From NCBI GenBank assembly GCA_937927895.1, contig CALGKA010000096.1, positions 1-64,000 on the forward strand: a stretch of DNA of 64,000 nt, read 5' to 3'. The DNA comes from an uncultured Granulosicoccaceae bacterium (GTDB taxonomy: Bacteria; Pseudomonadota; Gammaproteobacteria; Granulosicoccales; Granulosicoccaceae). The stretch's first letter is position 1, and each line of letters begins with the position of its first letter. Below are positions 26,586 through 37,199 of the stretch, piece after piece. Position numbers and translations under genes: made by a program. The notes under the pieces are model-generated. The model was not told the DNA's origin. It worked only from the letters and a program-made list of their open reading frames with translations, and did no database searches.

Positions 26586-27599
26586 ATGAAAACTGAAAAA
26601 ACCAACGATATAGCGCCATTGCCAGATACCGAAGTGTCGGTTAGGGAAACGTTTGGTATCGATCTCGATTTAAAAGTGCCGGCTTATAGCGCCAGTACAG
26701 AACTTGTGCCTGAGCGCGACAACGACTACCTGTTTGATCCGGCTACCACTTTAGCCATTCTGGCGGGTTTTACAACGGACCGACGGGTGCTGGTGAGTGG
26801 GTTTCATGGCACTGGAAAATCTACTCATATAGAGCAAGTCGCCTCGCGCCTGAACTGGCCCTGTTTGCGTATTAACCTTGATAGCCATGTGAGTCGAATA
26901 GATTTGATCGGCAAAGATGCCATTGTCCTCGAAGACGGCAAGCAGGTAACGGAATTCCAGGATGGCATACTCCCCTGGGCCTACCAAAGAAATGTTGCGC
27001 TGGTGTTTGACGAATACGATGCCGGTAGGCCCGATGTTATGTTTGTCATTCAGCGTGTGTTGGAGTCGTCGGGCAAATTAACACTGTTGGATCAAAGCCG
27101 GGTGATTACGCCACACCCAAGCTTTCGTTTGTTCGCTACTGCCAATACTGTCGGCCTGGGGGACACCACCGGGCTTTACCATGGCACGCAGCAAATAAAC
27201 CAAGCGCAAATGGATCGCTGGTCGATCACCACAGTGTTGAACTACTTAGAACAAGATAAAGAAGCGGCGATTGTATTGGCCAAGAATCCGGAGTTTGATA
27301 CAGAGGAAGGTCGTGAAACGGTTGCCCGCATGGTGGCACTCGCTGACTTAACCCGCTCGGCTTTTAGTAATGGTGATCTTTCGACCGTTATGAGTCCGCG
27401 CACAGTTATTACGTGGGCGCAAAATACTACATTTTTTAGTAATCAAGCGTTGGCATTCGAGCTCACCTTTCTCAACAAGTGTGATCCCGTAGAGCGTGAT
27501 TTATTGGAAGAACTATATCAACGAGTCTTTGATCGAGACTTATCAGCAGATGCATCAGTGATTGGTGCGATGCAAGGTATGTCGCAAAAAGCGTCGTGA
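26586..27599 (+). CDS. cobS: CobS-like AAA+ ATPase (cobaltochelatase small subunit family)
   Basis: 337-residue MoxR/CobS-type AAA+ ATPase. N-terminal ~45-residue CobS extension, Walker A GFHGTGKST (72-80), Walker B LVFDEYDAG (139-147), sensor 1 FRLFATANTVG (~182-192). The arginine-containing QMDRWSITTVLNY and the C-terminal FFSNQALAFELTFLNKCDPVER also match cobaltochelatase CobS. With CobT it forms the ATPase rings that drive metal insertion by CobN, but no cobN or other cobalamin gene is in the window. ATG without a strong ribosome binding site. CobT follows after 58 nt. Confidence 0.87.
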   Translation: MKTEKTNDIAPLPDTEVSVRETFGIDLDLKVPAYSASTELVPERDNDYLFDPATTLAILAGFTTDRRVLVSGFHGTGKSTHIEQVASRLNWPCLRINLDSHVSRIDLIGKDAIVLEDGKQVTEFQDGILPWAYQRNVALVFDEYDAGRPDVMFVIQRVLESSGKLTLLDQSRVITPHPSFRLFATANTVGLGDTTGLYHGTQQINQAQMDRWSITTVLNYLEQDKEAAIVLAKNPEFDTEEGRETVARMVALADLTRSAFSNGDLSTVMSPRTVITWAQNTTFFSNQALAFELTFLNKCDPVERDLLEELYQRVFDRDLSADASVIGAMQGMSQKAS

Positions 27600-27657
27600 T
27601 GTGGCAGTGATTCGTTTAACTATCTATTGCAGTCATTTGCCAAAAGGGAAGCTGTAG

Positions 27658-29490
27658 TTGCCAGAAAAATCACCAAGTGAGATAGCCGCGGAGCTGGATG
27701 ATCTTAAAAGATCGCTCAGTGCTTGCGCGCGCGCGGTATCACATGATGAATCATTAGCCGTTACTTTTGAACGCGGCCAAGGTGTAGTGAATATTGGTGG
27801 TAGCAAACTTTCAGAGCCTGCCGCTTCTTTAGATTCAGAGGCATTGTCTGCGACTCGTGGTCAAGCAGATGCAGTCGCACTGTGGCGCGCCCACCATGAT
27901 GAATCTATTCATCAGCGTCGAGCCCCTGCAGACCCGGTGGCCAAACGTTTGTTCGATGCAGTAGAGCAAACCCGGGTTGAAGCAGTAGGCACAAGGTACT
28001 TAGACGGGGTCGCTAGCAACCTTGAAGTGAATCTTTCCAAGAGATTGTCAGGACTTAACAACGACAGTGACTACTCTGATATTTTAGCTGAAGGTCTAGG
28101 GCTGCTATTAAGGCAAAAATTAACCAACCGGCCAGTGCCGGAACGTGGCCGCGAAGTGTTGTCACATTGTAGTGAGACCCTACAAAAAGTATCACCTGAA
28201 TGGTTAGATAGACTTTTTGAACAGCGCCACGATCAACAAGCTTTTGCGCAGCAAGTTAATGATTTATTGCTTGAGATGAATTTTACCGATGGCGCGGAAG
28301 ATGGAGAATACGCCGCCGATGCAGACGATGAAATAGACAACAACGATATCGCAGATGACGACAGCGATAGTGATTTACCCAGTGGTGAATCAGACCCAAG
28401 TGACGACATGCCTGAAAGTGAAGGCGACGAAGGTGATGCGGTAGATGATCCTGAGGATGATTCAGATACACAAGGCGCTGATACTTCTGAAACTCCTGGT
28501 TCGTCTATCCAGGAGACCAGCAGCGAGGCTGCAAAAAAGTATCATGTTTACACCACAGAGTTTGATGAAGTGATAGCGCCGCTTGATATATGCAGTGCTA
28601 CTGAACTTGCTAAATTGCGTGAAAGGCTTGATGAACACGTAGGAGATTTGCAGTCGTCTGTTGGGCGTTTTGCCAATCGATTGCAAAGGCATTTGTTGGC
28701 GAATCAAAATCGAACCTGGGATTTTGATCAAGAAGAAGGCGTGCTTGATACCGCACGTTTAACGCGCGTGGTGACTGATCCTATGCAGCCTCTTTCTTTT
28801 AAACAAGAGAAAGAATCTAAGTTCCGCGATACCGTAGTAACACTATTAATTGATAACTCTGGATCTATGCATGGTAGATCAATAGTGGTGGCAGCGAGCT
28901 GTGCTGATGTACTAGCCAACACGCTGGAAAGATGTGGTGTGAGTGTCGAAATACTTGGCTTTACCACCAGGGCCTGGAAGGGTGGTCAGTCGCGAAACAA
29001 GTGGGTCATTGCCGGGCAGCCACATCACCCAGGGCGTCTTAACGATTTACGCCATATTGTTTACAAGGGCGCAGACACTCCATGGCGTCGCGGCAGAAAC
29101 CACTTAGGCTTAATGTTGCGCAAGGGTTTATTAAAAGAAAACATTGATGGCGAGTCACTTACCTGGGCGTATCAAAGAATATTGCTAAGGCCAGAGCGGC
29201 GCAAAATATTAATGGTGATATCAGATGGTGCACCGATCGACGATTCAACGCTCTCGGCTAACCCTGGTAAGTTTCTAGAGCGCCACCTGCAAGAGGTGAT
29301 CAAACAGGTAGAGGCGGATACTGATGTAGAGCTCACAGCGATCGGTATCGGGCATGATGTGACCCAGTATTACAAGCGCGCGGCTACCATTGCCAATGTC
29401 AGTGAGTTAGCCAGTGTGATGACCACACAGCTAGTGGAGCTTTTTAGCCAGGCGATGCCCAAGCGCAAACGCCGCGCCCGGCGATTGTGA
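27658..29490 (+). CDS. cobT: CobT-like VWA protein (cobaltochelatase subunit family)
   Basis: 610-residue partner of CobS. N-terminal helical domain (~1-210), a very acidic low-complexity linker (~214-290, mostly Asp, Glu, Ser), then a second helical part and a C-terminal von Willebrand A domain whose metal-binding DNSGSM begins at Asp399. The CobT signature [22 protein letters not shown] segment is present, and the protein ends in a basic tail (KRKRRARRL). The start is TTG at 27658 preceded by AAGGGAAG. Function may be cobalt chelation or, lacking CobN, remodelling of another metalloenzyme. Confidence 0.87.
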   Translation: MPEKSPSEIAAELDDLKRSLSACARAVSHDESLAVTFERGQGVVNIGGSKLSEPAASLDSEALSATRGQADAVALWRAHHDESIHQRRAPADPVAKRLFDAVEQTRVEAVGTRYLDGVASNLEVNLSKRLSGLNNDSDYSDILAEGLGLLLRQKLTNRPVPERGREVLSHCSETLQKVSPEWLDRLFEQRHDQQAFAQQVNDLLLEMNFTDGAEDGEYAADADDEIDNNDIADDDSDSDLPSGESDPSDDMPESEGDEGDAVDDPEDDSDTQGADTSETPGSSIQETSSEAAKKYHVYTTEFDEVIAPLDICSATELAKLRERLDEHVGDLQSSVGRFANRLQRHLLANQNRTWDFDQEEGVLDTARLTRVVTDPMQPLSFKQEKESKFRDTVVTLLIDNSGSMHGRSIVVAASCADVLANTLERCGVSVEILGFTTRAWKGGQSRNKWVIAGQPHHPGRLNDLRHIVYKGADTPWRRGRNHLGLMLRKGLLKENIDGESLTWAYQRILLRPERRKILMVISDGAPIDDSTLSANPGKFLERHLQEVIKQVEADTDVELTAIGIGHDVTQYYKRAATIANVSELASVMTTQLVELFSQAMPKRKRRARRL

Positions 29491-29660
29491 GCGCCTCGAA
29501 AGTTCAGGGTGAAATGGCGTTATATAATGGATCGGGCACTTTACGTTGATCTGCGGGTCTTACAGGTTCGCAGAGTTTCACACTCAGCCTTCGTAAAAGC
29601 TGACAATTAAGCCGACCGTTTTCATAGGCCTTGGTTTGGCCCTCTCACATTGGAGTTTAA

Positions 29661-30224
29661 GTGAACATTACTATCAACAATATTCTGCGCGCAGCAGTGT
29701 TGTTACTTGCCACCGTATCGATTTCCGCTCATGCGCAAAAAATTAGTGACCTCGACAATGACCAGGGCGCACAAGGGGATACAGTCATGGCCCCGGACGT
29801 CACCAAAGTGGGTGACTGGAATGTCGTCTGCGAAGCGGGTGGTGGAGCAAACTGTGCGATGACACAGCTGGGTGAAGATTCAGAGGGCTCTCCAGCTATA
29901 GAATTCGTGGTGAGAAAAATCGAGGAACAAGACGCTGAAATTGATGGTGTAAAAATTGTCGCTGTAGCAGATATCATCACTCCTTTGGGCGTATTGCTTG
30001 AATTTGGTTTACGCCTAAAAATAGACGCAGGTGAAGAGCGCGGTGCGCCGTTTCGAATTTGTCAAAAGCACGGTTGTTTAGTGCGAGAGCCACTGAGCGC
30101 TGATGTGATTGCGTCACTGAAGAAAGGCAACAAAGCAACCGTAACAGTAGCCGCTGAAGGTGCTGGACCGATTGATATAGATATATCGCTACGTGGCTTT
30201 ACCAAAGCCTTCAACTCTTTGTAG
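29661..30224 (+). CDS. IalB-family (invasion-associated locus B) secreted protein
   Basis: 187 residues with a signal peptide ending at AHA-Q (residue 25/26), then the IalB domain: GDWNVVCEAGG near the start, a conserved cysteine pair pattern (Cys in VVCE and NCAM, and CQKHGC in the second half) and an Ig-like beta pattern. GTG start with GGAG seven bases upstream. Periplasmic or surface-located; common in alphaproteobacteria, where the molecular role is unclear. It stands 170 nt after cobT and converges with glgA. Confidence 0.82.
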   Translation: MNITINNILRAAVLLLATVSISAHAQKISDLDNDQGAQGDTVMAPDVTKVGDWNVVCEAGGGANCAMTQLGEDSEGSPAIEFVVRKIEEQDAEIDGVKIVAVADIITPLGVLLEFGLRLKIDAGEERGAPFRICQKHGCLVREPLSADVIASLKKGNKATVTVAAEGAGPIDIDISLRGFTKAFNSL

Positions 30225-30273
30225 TGCACGTAGCTGGAATTTAGTTAGCCGTTACCTGGCTACTTTCTAAGCT

Positions 30274-31749
30274 TTAAATGTTTGTGTGCATCTGCACAGT
30301 TTGCTTGTATAAATGGTTATACTGTGCAGCGCTCTCAGTCCAGCTGTAGTTTACCTGCATTGCATTTTTCTGCAGAGTGATCCATGTGCTTTGATCTTTA
30401 AATTGATCAATTGCACGCATGATTCCACGCTGTAAACTAAGCGTATTGGCAGAATCAATAACAAAGCCATTGGCCATAGATTTATCAGCCCTTGCGTCGA
30501 TTACTGTATCTGCTAAGCCACCCACTTGTGTGACTAAAGGTAGTGTGCCGTATCTGTGGCTGTACATTTGATTTAAGCCGCAAGGCTCATAGCGTGATGG
30601 CATAAGAAACACATCGGCGCCTGCTTCAATTTTGTGTGACAGTGCTTCGTTAAAGCCAATTTCAACGGCTATTTTGTCTGGGTTGGCCAGTGCCAGGTCT
30701 TGTAGCTTTTTTTGTAATTCTGAATCGCCAGAGCCGAGCACAGCCAGTTGTATGTTCTGATCTTGAAGTTCACTGAAAGCATCAACAATTAGATCAATAC
30801 CTTTTTGCACAGCTAAGCGACTAATTACCCCGAACAGTAATGCATCTGGATCACGGCGCAGCTTAAGGTGCTTTTGTAGATGTGCTTTGTTGGCAGATTT
30901 TTGGGAAAGTGAATCAACGTTGTAGTTTGTATCTATGTGTTGGTCAGTAGCTGGGTTCCAAGTGTCGGTGTCTATGCCGTTAAGAATTCCACTAAGTTGT
31001 TCGTTGCGGTGTTGCAGCATACCTTCCATGCCACAGCCGAATGCCTTGCTGGTAATCTCTTTTGCATAGCTTGGGCTTACAGTCGTTATTTTATCAGCGT
31101 AGGCAATGCCGCCTTTTATAAAGCTGGCTTGCCCCCAAAATTCTAATCCGTTTTGTATGAGTAGCTCATCTGGTAAGCCTAGTTGGTTATAAGCTTTTAA
31201 GCTAACGTTGCCTTGGTAGGCAAGGTTATGAATAGTAAAAATAGTTGCAGGTCGCGTGGCATCAAGTGACAAGAGCGCCGGTACCAGGCCAGTTTGCCAG
31301 TCGTGGCAATGAACAAGATCAGGTTGCCAGTCCAGTGATGCCTGGTTCTGTGCTATTGCACATATGGCTTGTGAGAAAAGTGCGAATCTGAATTCGTTAT
31401 CGGGCCAGGGCCGATCGGAATCTGACATGTAAGGGTTGCCAGGTCGATTGCTAAATGTCTCATGGTTTATTAACAATACTTCTGTATCGTGTAGTGTGCT
31501 GCGACACAGAGTGATTGTGCCAAGTGGTAGCTCTACTAAGCTTACGAATTCTGGTGGTGGAATGTTTTTTAGCACCGTGTGATAACCGGGTAGAACTATA
31601 CTCAGATCAATACCTCTTTGGCTGAGTGCTTGCGGCAAGCTGCCGCACACGTCTGCTAGGCCGCCGGTTTTTATCCATGGCGTTAACTCGCTACAGGCAA
31701 ACAGTATTTTCATCGAGCGGCTAGAGTTGTTAATGGATGGGTCTGTCAT
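30274..31749 (-). CDS. glgA: glycogen synthase (ADP-glucose type)
   Basis: GT5 glycogen synthase, 491 residues, elongating alpha-1,4-glucan from ADP-glucose. The KTGGLADV motif (27-34) binds ADP-glucose; the second Rossmann half has GVISRLAVQKGIDL, PSRYEPCGLNQMYSHRYGTLP (conserved acidic residue within EPCGL) and VGGLADTV. Most homologues begin at MKILFACSE, residue 13 here (31713), so the annotated N-terminus may be 12 residues long in excess. It lies 18 nt after glgB in the same direction. Confidence 0.95.
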   Translation of the reverse strand: MTDPSINNSSRSMKILFACSELTPWIKTGGLADVCGSLPQALSQRGIDLSIVLPGYHTVLKNIPPPEFVSLVELPLGTITLCRSTLHDTEVLLINHETFSNRPGNPYMSDSDRPWPDNEFRFALFSQAICAIAQNQASLDWQPDLVHCHDWQTGLVPALLSLDATRPATIFTIHNLAYQGNVSLKAYNQLGLPDELLIQNGLEFWGQASFIKGGIAYADKITTVSPSYAKEITSKAFGCGMEGMLQHRNEQLSGILNGIDTDTWNPATDQHIDTNYNVDSLSQKSANKAHLQKHLKLRRDPDALLFGVISRLAVQKGIDLIVDAFSELQDQNIQLAVLGSGDSELQKKLQDLALANPDKIAVEIGFNEALSHKIEAGADVFLMPSRYEPCGLNQMYSHRYGTLPLVTQVGGLADTVIDARADKSMANGFVIDSANTLSLQRGIMRAIDQFKDQSTWITLQKNAMQVNYSWTESAAQYNHLYKQTVQMHTNI

Positions 31750-31767
31750 AGACTATTGTTATTGGAT

Positions 31768-33966
31768 TTATTTGTCACTTGAAACATATTTGAGAATGAC
31801 AGCGCCTAGTGGCGGCAATTTAACTGATAACGTATTTGGGTGGTTCATGTAGGGCTCTGGGTAACTCACTAGAGCGCCGTAGTTTCCAAAATTACTGCCG
31901 CCGTATAATTCGCTGTCTGAATTGAATAGCTCTATATAGCTACCTTCTAATTCTACCCCAATGCAGTAGTGATCCCTGGGCACCGGTGTGAAGTTTAACA
32001 ATACTACTAATGTTTCAGCGCGGGAGGTCGAGTGCCTATGGTAGCTAAGAATAGAGTTTTCGTGATCGTCGGCGTTGATCCACTCAAAGCCGCTTTGATC
32101 AAAATCACATTCATACAGCGCTGCCTGCTCTTTGTATAGCCTATTCAGTTCAGAGACAAGTGTCATTACTCCGCGATGTGCCGGTGCATCAGTTAAATGC
32201 CAGTCGAGTGGGTTTTTAAAATCCCATTCTCTGCGCTGTGCGAATTCGAGCCCCTGGAATAATAGCTTCTTACCCGGGTAGGTAAACTGATAACTGTATA
32301 GTAGCCTTAAGTTCGCAAATTGCTGCCAATCATCACCCGGCATGCGAGATAACATAGAGCCCTTTCCATGCACGACTTCATCATGGCTGAAAGGCAGCAC
32401 AAAGTTTTCGTCAAACGCGTACAAAAGGCCAAAGGTCAATTCATTGTGGTGATGCTTTCTATGCACGGGATCATACTGAAAATAGTTTAATGAATCATGC
32501 ATCCAGCCCATGTTCCATTTCTTGCTGAAACCTAGCCCACCGTGTTCTGCAGGCTGTGTTACTTGTGGCCAGGAAGTACTTTCTTCGGCAATGATTACTG
32601 TGCCTGGCTGGTTGGTTTGTGTGACGGTGTTGAGTTCGCGCAGAAACTCTATGGCTTCAAGGTTTTCACGACCGCCGTATTGATTCGGTAGCCAGTCTCC
32701 TGCTTCACGCGAATAATCTAAGTACAGCATAGATGCTACGGCATCAACGCGTAGCCCGTCAAAATGAAATTCTTCAAGCCAGTAAAGCGCTGATGCAATA
32801 AGGAAATTTCGAACTTCATTGCGGCCGTAGTTGAAAATCAGTGTTCCCCAATCGCGATGCTCGCCTTGTCGTGGGTCAAGGTGTTCAAAAAGGCATGTGC
32901 CATCAAAGCTGGCTAAGCTAAAAGCGTCGCGTGGGAAGTGGGCTGGTACCCAATCGAGTAATACGCCTATGCCTGCGCAATGGCAGTGATTGATGAAGTA
33001 GCGTAAGTCATCGGGTGTACCAAAGCGACTGGTCGGCGCAAAGTAGCCGGTAACCTGATAGCCCCAGGAATCATCTAAAGGGTGTTCAGTAATGGGCAGT
33101 AGTTCGATATGGGTGAAGCCCATAAACTGAACATACTCAACAAGCTTGTGTGCCAGTGTTTTGTAATTTAAAAATTGATTGTCATCGTTACGTTGCCATG
33201 AGCCAAGATGAACTTCATAGACAGAGCTTGGTGTGTTTTGCCAGGCGTTCTTGTGACGCTCATTGATCCATTGTTGATCGCTCCAGTGGAAATTGCTCTG
33301 GCTAACGACTGAAGCTGTGGCGGGCCGTAGTTCAAACTCGTTAGCAAACGGATCTTGCTTTACTAGAATGTTGCCGCTTTGGGTGAGTAGTTCGAACTTG
33401 TAGCGGTCTCCAGGTTGAACCTGAGGTAAAAACAATTCCCATACACCGCTGTTGCCACAGCTACGCATTGAGTGAACTCTTCCGTCCCATTTATTGAAAT
33501 CACCAACAACGCTAACTCTTGCAGCATCTGGTGCCCAAACGGCGAAGTGTGTTCCTGCTACTGTATCTATCGTTCTTTGGTGTGCGCCCAGTACTTGATA
33601 AAGCTTTTGGTGTTTACCTTCCTTAAAAAGGTGGCAATCCAGTTCACCTACTATTGGCGCGAAGCGATAGGGATCTTCAGACTGTCTGGTGTTGCCATGT
33701 TTGTCTAAGATCATAAGCTTATAAGTTTGTACACTGTCGGCAACGATTAGTTCGAAAAAATCAGAGCCTTCAAGTCGTTGGAAGTCAGATTCAGCGCCTT
33801 CAATACATGGGCTCAATTTGACTGTTTCTGCATCGGGTAAAAATAACCGTATAGCGTTGCCATGCCTACCCAGTACAGAGAAAGGGTCGTGATGGCGTGC
33901 CTCTGCAATTAACTGCAAATCAGTCGCGAGGTGGCTGGAATTAGAAATATCGGAGGTGTAAGGCAT
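31768..33966 (-). CDS. glgB: 1,4-alpha-glucan branching enzyme
   Basis: GH13 branching enzyme of 732 residues, the full GlgB length. An N-terminal carbohydrate-binding domain (CBM48-type, residues ~10-220, in two parts) precedes the catalytic barrel with nucleophile Asp408 in GLRVDAVAS, acid/base Glu461 in IIAEEST, and [13 protein letters not shown]; the C-terminal all-beta domain ends at VILKYV. Introduces alpha-1,6 branches into the chains made by GlgA. First gene of the leftward glgB-glgA operon; the 232-nt divergent region to glgC (33967-34198) holds both promoters. Confidence 0.95.
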   Translation of the reverse strand: MPYTSDISNSSHLATDLQLIAEARHHDPFSVLGRHGNAIRLFLPDAETVKLSPCIEGAESDFQRLEGSDFFELIVADSVQTYKLMILDKHGNTRQSEDPYRFAPIVGELDCHLFKEGKHQKLYQVLGAHQRTIDTVAGTHFAVWAPDAARVSVVGDFNKWDGRVHSMRSCGNSGVWELFLPQVQPGDRYKFELLTQSGNILVKQDPFANEFELRPATASVVSQSNFHWSDQQWINERHKNAWQNTPSSVYEVHLGSWQRNDDNQFLNYKTLAHKLVEYVQFMGFTHIELLPITEHPLDDSWGYQVTGYFAPTSRFGTPDDLRYFINHCHCAGIGVLLDWVPAHFPRDAFSLASFDGTCLFEHLDPRQGEHRDWGTLIFNYGRNEVRNFLIASALYWLEEFHFDGLRVDAVASMLYLDYSREAGDWLPNQYGGRENLEAIEFLRELNTVTQTNQPGTVIIAEESTSWPQVTQPAEHGGLGFSKKWNMGWMHDSLNYFQYDPVHRKHHHNELTFGLLYAFDENFVLPFSHDEVVHGKGSMLSRMPGDDWQQFANLRLLYSYQFTYPGKKLLFQGLEFAQRREWDFKNPLDWHLTDAPAHRGVMTLVSELNRLYKEQAALYECDFDQSGFEWINADDHENSILSYHRHSTSRAETLVVLLNFTPVPRDHYCIGVELEGSYIELFNSDSELYGGSNFGNYGALVSYPEPYMNHPNTLSVKLPPLGAVILKYVSSDK

Positions 33967-34198
33967 TTTTTCTTGTTTTACTTCGCATTCACTGATGTTA
34001 GTGGCATTGAACCATTAAGCAGCAAAGAATATGGAACCTTTATTGCGAATGAGCATAGTTGCAGTTTCAACCAGGTCATTGCAACTTCCGTTCATAGCTG
34101 TTCTTGCCGAGGCTAATAGTTGTTTGATAAGTGCTATGGACCTTCGCAGAGCGGCGATTACCCTCAATTCGTACGATATACAAATGATGTATCTATAA

Positions 34199-35491
34199 AT
34201 GACAATAAACGTATATAACCAGAATTCCGGCACAGCGGGTCGCTTCGTCAGTCGTTTGACGCGAGACACGATGGCATTAGTACTCGCTGGTGGTAGAGGC
34301 TCTCGATTAGAAAATTTAACCGATTGGCGTGCTAAGCCTGCAGTACCTTTTGGTGGAAAATTTCGCATTATCGACTTTCCACTCTCGAACTGTTTGAATT
34401 CAGGTATTCGTCGTGTAGGTGTTTTAACGCAGTATAAAGCCCACTCTTTGATCCGACATATTCAGCGTGGCTGGGGAATGATAGGCGGGGACTTTGGTCC
34501 CTTTATTGAGCTGCTTCCAGCGCAACAGAGAGTGGATGAAAACTCCTGGTACAAGGGCACCGCTGATGCTGTATTTCAGAATCTTGACATCATTCGCAGT
34601 CTAGGCCCAAAGCATATTTTGGTACTTGCTGGTGATCATGTATACAAAATGGATTACGGGCCAATGCTCGCGTATCACGTGGCGCAGAGGTCTGCTTTAA
34701 CCGTAGGCTGTATTGAAGTCCCTGTGCAAGACGCCCATGCTTTTGGTGTTATGAGTATGGCGGATGATGGTCGAATAGAATCGTTTGAAGAAAAGCCAGA
34801 GCATCCTAAAGAGTTAGAAGGTAAGCCTGGAACATCACTGGCTTCAATGGGTATTTATATTTTTGATGTCGACTTTCTTGTAGAGCAACTTATTGAAGAT
34901 CACAAGAATCCCGATTCATCACATGATTTTGGTAAAGATATTATCCCTAAAGTCATTGAGCAAAGTACCGTATACGGCTATTCGTTTCTTGATAAGCAAA
35001 GTGGTGAACAAAGTTACTGGAAAGATGTCGGTACTGTAGATTCTTTTTGGCAAGCCAATCTTGATCTCACCAGAGTGGTTCCTGATCTAAATCTGTATGA
35101 TAAGGATTGGCCGATTTGGACACATCAAGAACAAATTCCGCCGGCTAAGTTTGTATTTAACACCGAAGAAAAACGCGGTGTTGCATTAGATTCAATGGTC
35201 TCAGGCGGCTGTATAATTTCTGGTGCTGAGGTACGGGAGTCATCACTTTTTTCGAATGTATCTGTTGATGAGTTTTCGATAGTACAACGCTCTGTTCTTT
35301 TGCCAAATGTGGTTGTTAAAGATCATTGCGAAATATACAACGCTGTTGTTGATAAAGGTTGCATAATTCCTACAGGTACAAAGATCGGTGTTGATATCGA
35401 ATCTGACCGGGAGAAATATTATGTTACCGATAATGGCGTTACTCTGGTAACCCCGGATATGCTCGGGCAGAACCTACATAGTTTTGTATAG
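34199..35491 (+). CDS. glgC: glucose-1-phosphate adenylyltransferase (ADP-glucose pyrophosphorylase)
   Basis: 430 residues. Makes ADP-glucose, the committed step of glycogen synthesis. Nucleotidyltransferase signature LAGGRGSRL (~29-37), [16 protein letters not shown], the lysine-containing FEEKPEHP and the GTADAVFQN loop are intact, followed by the left-handed beta-helix domain ([18 protein letters not shown] onward) used for allostery. The ATG at 34199 lacks a visible ribosome binding site, but the 24 residues before the core match E. coli GlgC. Divergent from glgB and 35 nt before malQ. Confidence 0.95.
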   Translation: MTINVYNQNSGTAGRFVSRLTRDTMALVLAGGRGSRLENLTDWRAKPAVPFGGKFRIIDFPLSNCLNSGIRRVGVLTQYKAHSLIRHIQRGWGMIGGDFGPFIELLPAQQRVDENSWYKGTADAVFQNLDIIRSLGPKHILVLAGDHVYKMDYGPMLAYHVAQRSALTVGCIEVPVQDAHAFGVMSMADDGRIESFEEKPEHPKELEGKPGTSLASMGIYIFDVDFLVEQLIEDHKNPDSSHDFGKDIIPKVIEQSTVYGYSFLDKQSGEQSYWKDVGTVDSFWQANLDLTRVVPDLNLYDKDWPIWTHQEQIPPAKFVFNTEEKRGVALDSMVSGGCIISGAEVRESSLFSNVSVDEFSIVQRSVLLPNVVVKDHCEIYNAVVDKGCIIPTGTKIGVDIESDREKYYVTDNGVTLVTPDMLGQNLHSFV

Positions 35492-35526
35492 ACGGCTTGT
35501 TAACTCAAACATAAGGTAGCCGCCAG

Positions 35527-37065
35527 GTGAAACTGCATAACCCATTTACAGATCGTCGTAGTGGAATCCTGCTGCATCCAACTTCTTTGCCTGGTCCTGG
35601 GTGCAATGGCGACTTCTCCCACAATGCTTTTCGATTTATAGAGTTTCTCGCTGCAAGTGGGCAGAGCATTTGGCAAATGATGCCACTCGGAACCACCCAT
35701 AGCGATGGCAGCCCTTATCAGAGTTTGTCAACGCATGCGGGTAACCCTTTATTAATTAGCCTTGATTGGTTGGTTGATAAAGGTTGGCTTGAAGAAAACA
35801 TTTGGGAAAAATCAGAAAGCAATGATCAGTGGCGCTTCGATACACTAGAGCGAGCTTGTAAAGCTGCACTTGAAAGCCTCGATGATAATACTCGTAACGA
35901 CTTCGATCGTTTTGTAAGAGGGCAAAGTTACTGGCTTGAAGACTACGCGAACTTTGTAGTATTAAAAAAAATACATAACGGTGCGGGTTGGTTTGATTGG
36001 CCGGAACATATAAGAGTTTTTGATCAAGTCTCTATTGAGGCTGCATTGAAAGGTTATGAAGAACAGCTGGAAATCCGAAAATTTGAACAGTACATTTTCT
36101 TTCGACAGTGGCGCGAGTTACGTCGCTTTGCGCATGAGCATGGTGTGTATTTATTAGGTGACCTACCTATTTTTGTCTCTGGCGATAGTGCAGATGTATG
36201 GGCACACCGTGAAATATTCACAGTAGATAACGATGGTCGCGCCACTATTGTAGCGGGTGTGCCGCCCGATGCTTTTACCGATGATGGTCAGCTCTGGGGT
36301 AACCCGTTATACGATTGGCAAGCACTACAAAAAACAAACTTTGACTGGTGGACTGACCGCCTGCGTACTCAATTCAGTTTGTTCGATATGATACGTATTG
36401 ATCACTTTCGTGGGTTTGAAGCGTGTTGGGAAATACCAGCAACCGCTGCCACTGCCAAAGAAGGTCAGTGGGTTAAAGCCCCGGGTGCGGAGTTATTGCG
36501 GAAAATCCAACAACAATTTTCTGATCTGCCGTTAGTCGCTGAAGACCTTGGTATTATCACCAAAGAGGTTGACCAATTGCGCAAGCAGTTTTCCATGCCT
36601 GGTATGAAAGTATTGCAGTTTGCATTTGATGGTGACAAACATAACCCACATCTGCCGCATAATCACAGCTCAGATACGGTGGTGTACACCGGCACCCATG
36701 ACAACGACACCACACTCTCGTGGTATCGCGAGGAGTCTGATCAAACCAAACAACAGCTTTGTGGCTACCTTGAGTGTGCCGATCACGATATGCCATGGCC
36801 AATCATTCGATCCGCCATGATGTCTGTGGCGCAAACGGCGATCTTCCCATTGCAGGATGTACTGGGATTAGGCGCCGGGCACCGAATGAATCTGCCTGGC
36901 ACCGTCGGTGATAACTGGAAGTGGCGATTCGACTGGTCGCAGGTTGATCCGGGTTTAGCCGATCGATTGCGAGAACTCACAGGTCGCTACAGTCGGTTGC
37001 CCCCGGATGGGCCGATCGAAGAGCTCGGCAATGTTTGGCCAGCAGTTGAACGGCGCCAAGCCTAA
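35527..37065 (+). CDS. malQ: 4-alpha-glucanotransferase (amylomaltase)
   Basis: GH77 enzyme of 512 residues that transfers maltooligosaccharide segments. N-terminal GILLHPTSLPGPGCNGDFS and SPYQSLSTHAGNPLLI are family signatures; catalytic residues are Asp292 (RIDHFRG), Glu339 (VAEDLG) and Asp392 (GTHDND). GTG start with AGG upstream, 35 nt after glgC, so the pair is probably an operon for glycogen priming and degradation. No glgP or glgX is in the window. Confidence 0.94.
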   Translation: MKLHNPFTDRRSGILLHPTSLPGPGCNGDFSHNAFRFIEFLAASGQSIWQMMPLGTTHSDGSPYQSLSTHAGNPLLISLDWLVDKGWLEENIWEKSESNDQWRFDTLERACKAALESLDDNTRNDFDRFVRGQSYWLEDYANFVVLKKIHNGAGWFDWPEHIRVFDQVSIEAALKGYEEQLEIRKFEQYIFFRQWRELRRFAHEHGVYLLGDLPIFVSGDSADVWAHREIFTVDNDGRATIVAGVPPDAFTDDGQLWGNPLYDWQALQKTNFDWWTDRLRTQFSLFDMIRIDHFRGFEACWEIPATAATAKEGQWVKAPGAELLRKIQQQFSDLPLVAEDLGIITKEVDQLRKQFSMPGMKVLQFAFDGDKHNPHLPHNHSSDTVVYTGTHDNDTTLSWYREESDQTKQQLCGYLECADHDMPWPIIRSAMMSVAQTAIFPLQDVLGLGAGHRMNLPGTVGDNWKWRFDWSQVDPGLADRLRELTGRYSRLPPDGPIEELGNVWPAVERRQA

Positions 37066-37111
37066 GAGCTGCAATGGGGCGGTAATGGGGACTTGCCAGC
37101 AGTTTGAACGG
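37038..37111. repeat. imperfect direct repeat spanning the 3' end of malQ
   Basis: GCCAGCAGTTGAACGG at 37038-37053 (inside malQ) recurs as GCCAGCAGTTTGAACGG at 37095-37111 just beyond the stop. It looks like the trace of a small local duplication. Confidence 0.5.
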
Positions 37112-37199
37112 GTCAAATACTCACGTGAATAACGATTGAATCTTTACGGCGGAGCCGTCGCGCGGTAGGGTGTCGGACTACTTACTGTGAATCTCTCCC

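Noticed and set aside
26586-29490. A cobalamin biosynthesis operon
   Set aside because: Only cobS and cobT are present; no cobN, cobalamin enzyme or recognisable cobalamin riboswitch is visible.
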